From positions 1-64,000 of the forward strand of contig NZ_JANQOO010000005.1 of assembly GCF_028285715.1 (NCBI RefSeq): a DNA stretch of 64,000 bases, read 5' to 3'. Source of the stretch: Ulvibacterium sp. (GTDB lineage Bacteria > Bacteroidota > Bacteroidia > Flavobacteriales > Flavobacteriaceae). How positions within the stretch are numbered: the stretch's first letter is position 1; every line of letters starts with the position of its first letter. A model generated the notes under the pieces. The model did no database searches and was not told the origin of the DNA. It worked only from the letters and a program-made list of their open reading frames with translations. Shown in pieces: positions 62,473 to 64,000 of this stretch. Position numbers and translations under genes: made by a program.

Positions 62473-64000
62473 TTATTGCAAATAGTTTACCACCTCGGTC
62501 ATGGCGGCCTGTACCGCATCTTCCTCAAAGTAAAGCTGTTGTTGGTTGTATTCGTTGAGCCATTTAATGTCCTTTTTCCCTTTGATCAATTCATAGAACT
62601 CCTTGGTTCCCTGGGGTACGGCACCACTCTCACTGTGTACGATAAACACGGGTTGTGCAATATCCTTACCTATGGAGATGCCGTCAAAGGTAAGCCATGG
62701 TTCCCAACTGCTTACGGCAAAACGGTTATCGTATTTTGGTCCGGCGGCCTTGGCCGGATTCAAATAGTAATCAAAGGCACCCTGGGGCACGTACATGGCA
62801 CTTAGGGGGTCTAGTTCGCTGGCGGCCAATACATATTCCATGGTACCAGTTTCTGCATACTTCCGTTTTGCTTGTTTAGAAGCTTCCAATAAACCCTCGG
62901 TACCTCCGGGACGCATGTCATAAATACTTTTTGCTATGGCAGGGTTGTGCAACCAAGGGGCTACCAGGACCAATTTCTTGATACGGGTATCTTGGGCAGT
63001 GGCATGTGCCATATAACCGGAGCTGGCGCAGACACCGAGAGCGGATAGCTCATCCGTATCAATATTGGGATGTGTCTCCAAGTAATCCACGGCCGCCCTG
63101 ATATCCGCTATTTTTAGACGGTAATCCTCCACTTGCCTCGGCTGTCCCTCACTTTCTCCAAACCCTGTGAAATCAAAGGTCATAGTAATAAAACCATCTT
63201 GGGCCAATACACTGGCATATTCATCGGGCATCTGTTCCTTGATGCTTGTCCAACTTCCGGTAACGATGGCGGCCGGATACTTTTGAGTCGCATCAAAGTT
63301 CGGTGGAAGGAACAGATGTCCTTTCAGGTTTGCACCGTTACTATTAAAGGTGATTTCCTTTAGGGTTACGCCGCTGTCCGTAGCAGCCCCGGCTTTATGT
63401 ACCGAATAATGGGCAGGCTTTAATCCGGGCCATCCGTTGAGGAGAACGTTGGGATTAAAATACTCCACAAAGTTCTCTATTTTATGGTCTTTCAAGGTGA
63501 ATATCCCTATGTAGCTGTTATTGTAGGGTTTACCTTCGTTGGTGGTAATCGTACCCTGGTACTTGGCTATATATACATCGGGATTTTGGGTGGTGAAATA
63601 CGCGGTTTCATAGGACTGCTGATAGCCCATTACACCGGTATACTGATTTTTGATGGCATTTGTTCCCTCCAGTTGTTTTGGAAAGTTCCCAGGGGCAAGG
63701 GGCATTATTTGTTTGGCATCGGTAGTAAAGGAGGACAAAACATTTTCCAATTTTCGGGCTTCAAGCGCTTCAAAGAAGTTTTGGATTGCGGCTGTCTTTT
63801 GGGAATCGGTCTTGGCAAAGGCATTGATATTTCCATCCTGAACGCGCTTTAGGGCCAATTGCGGTAAGGAGGTGTCGCCGGCCTGATCATAAAGTGAGGC
63901 ATCGATACGGGCCAATTTCCACGCCCCATTTTCTTTGATGTATTCGGTATCATAACCCACAAAGACGGTCCAATCCCTATTGTCCAAATAATGTGTGGCG
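62473..64000 (-). CDS. NTF2-like domain plus alpha/beta hydrolase fusion (cut by window end)
   Basis: The frame runs to the window edge without a start, so the N-terminus is outside. Seen, N to C: the end of one NTF2-like domain (DYTEYIKENGAWKLARID-like), a second NTF2-like domain (AIQNFFEALEARKLENVLSSFTTDAKQIMP), then an alpha/beta hydrolase with DFTGFGESEGQP, nucleophile Ser in GVCASSGYMAHA, and a C-terminal His/Asp region (VFIVHSESGAVP). The Ala at the elbow's first position differs from the common Gly-x-Ser-x-Gly. Co-transcribed with the aldo/keto reductase; role unknown. Confidence 0.82.
   Translation of the reverse strand, partial: ATHYLDNRDWTVFVGYDTEYIKENGAWKLARIDASLYDQAGDTSLPQLALKRVQDGNINAFAKTDSQKTAAIQNFFEALEARKLENVLSSFTTDAKQIMPLAPGNFPKQLEGTNAIKNQYTGVMGYQQSYETAYFTTQNPDVYIAKYQGTITTNEGKPYNNSYIGIFTLKDHKIENFVEYFNPNVLLNGWPGLKPAHYSVHKAGAATDSGVTLKEITFNSNGANLKGHLFLPPNFDATQKYPAAIVTGSWTSIKEQMPDEYASVLAQDGFITMTFDFTGFGESEGQPRQVEDYRLKIADIRAAVDYLETHPNIDTDELSALGVCASSGYMAHATAQDTRIKKLVLVAPWLHNPAIAKSIYDMRPGGTEGLLEASKQAKRKYAETGTMEYVLAASELDPLSAMYVPQGAFDYYLNPAKAAGPKYDNRFAVSSWEPWLTFDGISIGKDIAQPVFIVHSESGAVPQGTKEFYELIKGKKDIKWLNEYNQQQLYFEEDAVQAAMTEVVNYLQ

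Noticed and set aside
1-64000. CRISPR arrays and rRNA genes
   Set aside because: No regularly spaced repeats and no rRNA sequence seen anywhere in the window.

Overview
The window looks like the chromosome of a marine-type member of the Flavobacteriaceae (Bacteroidota). Support: the division/cell-wall cluster has the flavobacterial order murE-mraY-murD-ftsW-murG-murC-ftsQ-ftsA-ftsZ-yqeY; promoters read TAnnTTTG rather than sigma70 boxes; genes lack Shine-Dalgarno leaders; and there are many Bacteroidota-style lipoprotein signals. Genus cannot be read from the sequence with confidence.

Layout. (1) 1-11.2 kb: core dcw operon on the + strand, tightly overlapped, ending with ftsZ and a terminator, then a separately promoted yqeY-type gene and tRNA-Arg(UCG). 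(2) 11.28-30.77 kb: an integrated island bounded by a perfect 22-bp repeat (11278-11299 and 30745-30766) that is the 3' end of the tRNA. The right end carries a tyrosine integrase, an excisionase-like HTH protein, a Rep-like protein and a terminase-small-subunit-like protein. The left end holds a tail fragment (tail assembly chaperone pair with a probable -1 frameshift, then tape measure) with no capsid, portal or large terminase. Between them lie uncharacterised accessory genes, including an SDH-type Clp-fold protease with a 57-aa partner, an EEP-fold hydrolase and an AlbA_2/Schlafen-type protein. It is either a decayed prophage or a phage-satellite-like element.

(3) 31.07-56.16 kb: about 25 genes of unrelated function, all but one on the - strand: PhoD phosphatase, class A beta-lactamase, MsrB, DinB, sulfatase, DHFR-like, NTF2-like, glycosidases, VOC, GNAT, SDR, DUF2891, DUF4386, PIN and small secreted proteins. 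Several gaps contain an imperfect inverted repeat whose best copy (54954-55062) runs GCCTAAC-GGTC-AGCTATGA ... GCTATAGCC-ATT-GTTAGGC. That is the R''/L''...L'/R' layout of integron attC sites, placed between a stop codon and the next start. I read this as an integron-like cassette array without an integrase in the window. Its best-preserved sites are on the right, and it ends abruptly in half a site fused to a perfect 26-bp palindrome. This is the most interesting signal here.

(4) 56.5-64 kb: ordinary accessory metabolism: SDR, membrane-anchored amidohydrolase, Crp/Fnr regulator, ankyrin/PD40 protein, aldo/keto reductase and an NTF2-alpha/beta hydrolase fusion cut by the window edge.

Limits: everything is read by eye, without database searches. 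Family names rest on motifs, and the array and satellite readings are inferences.
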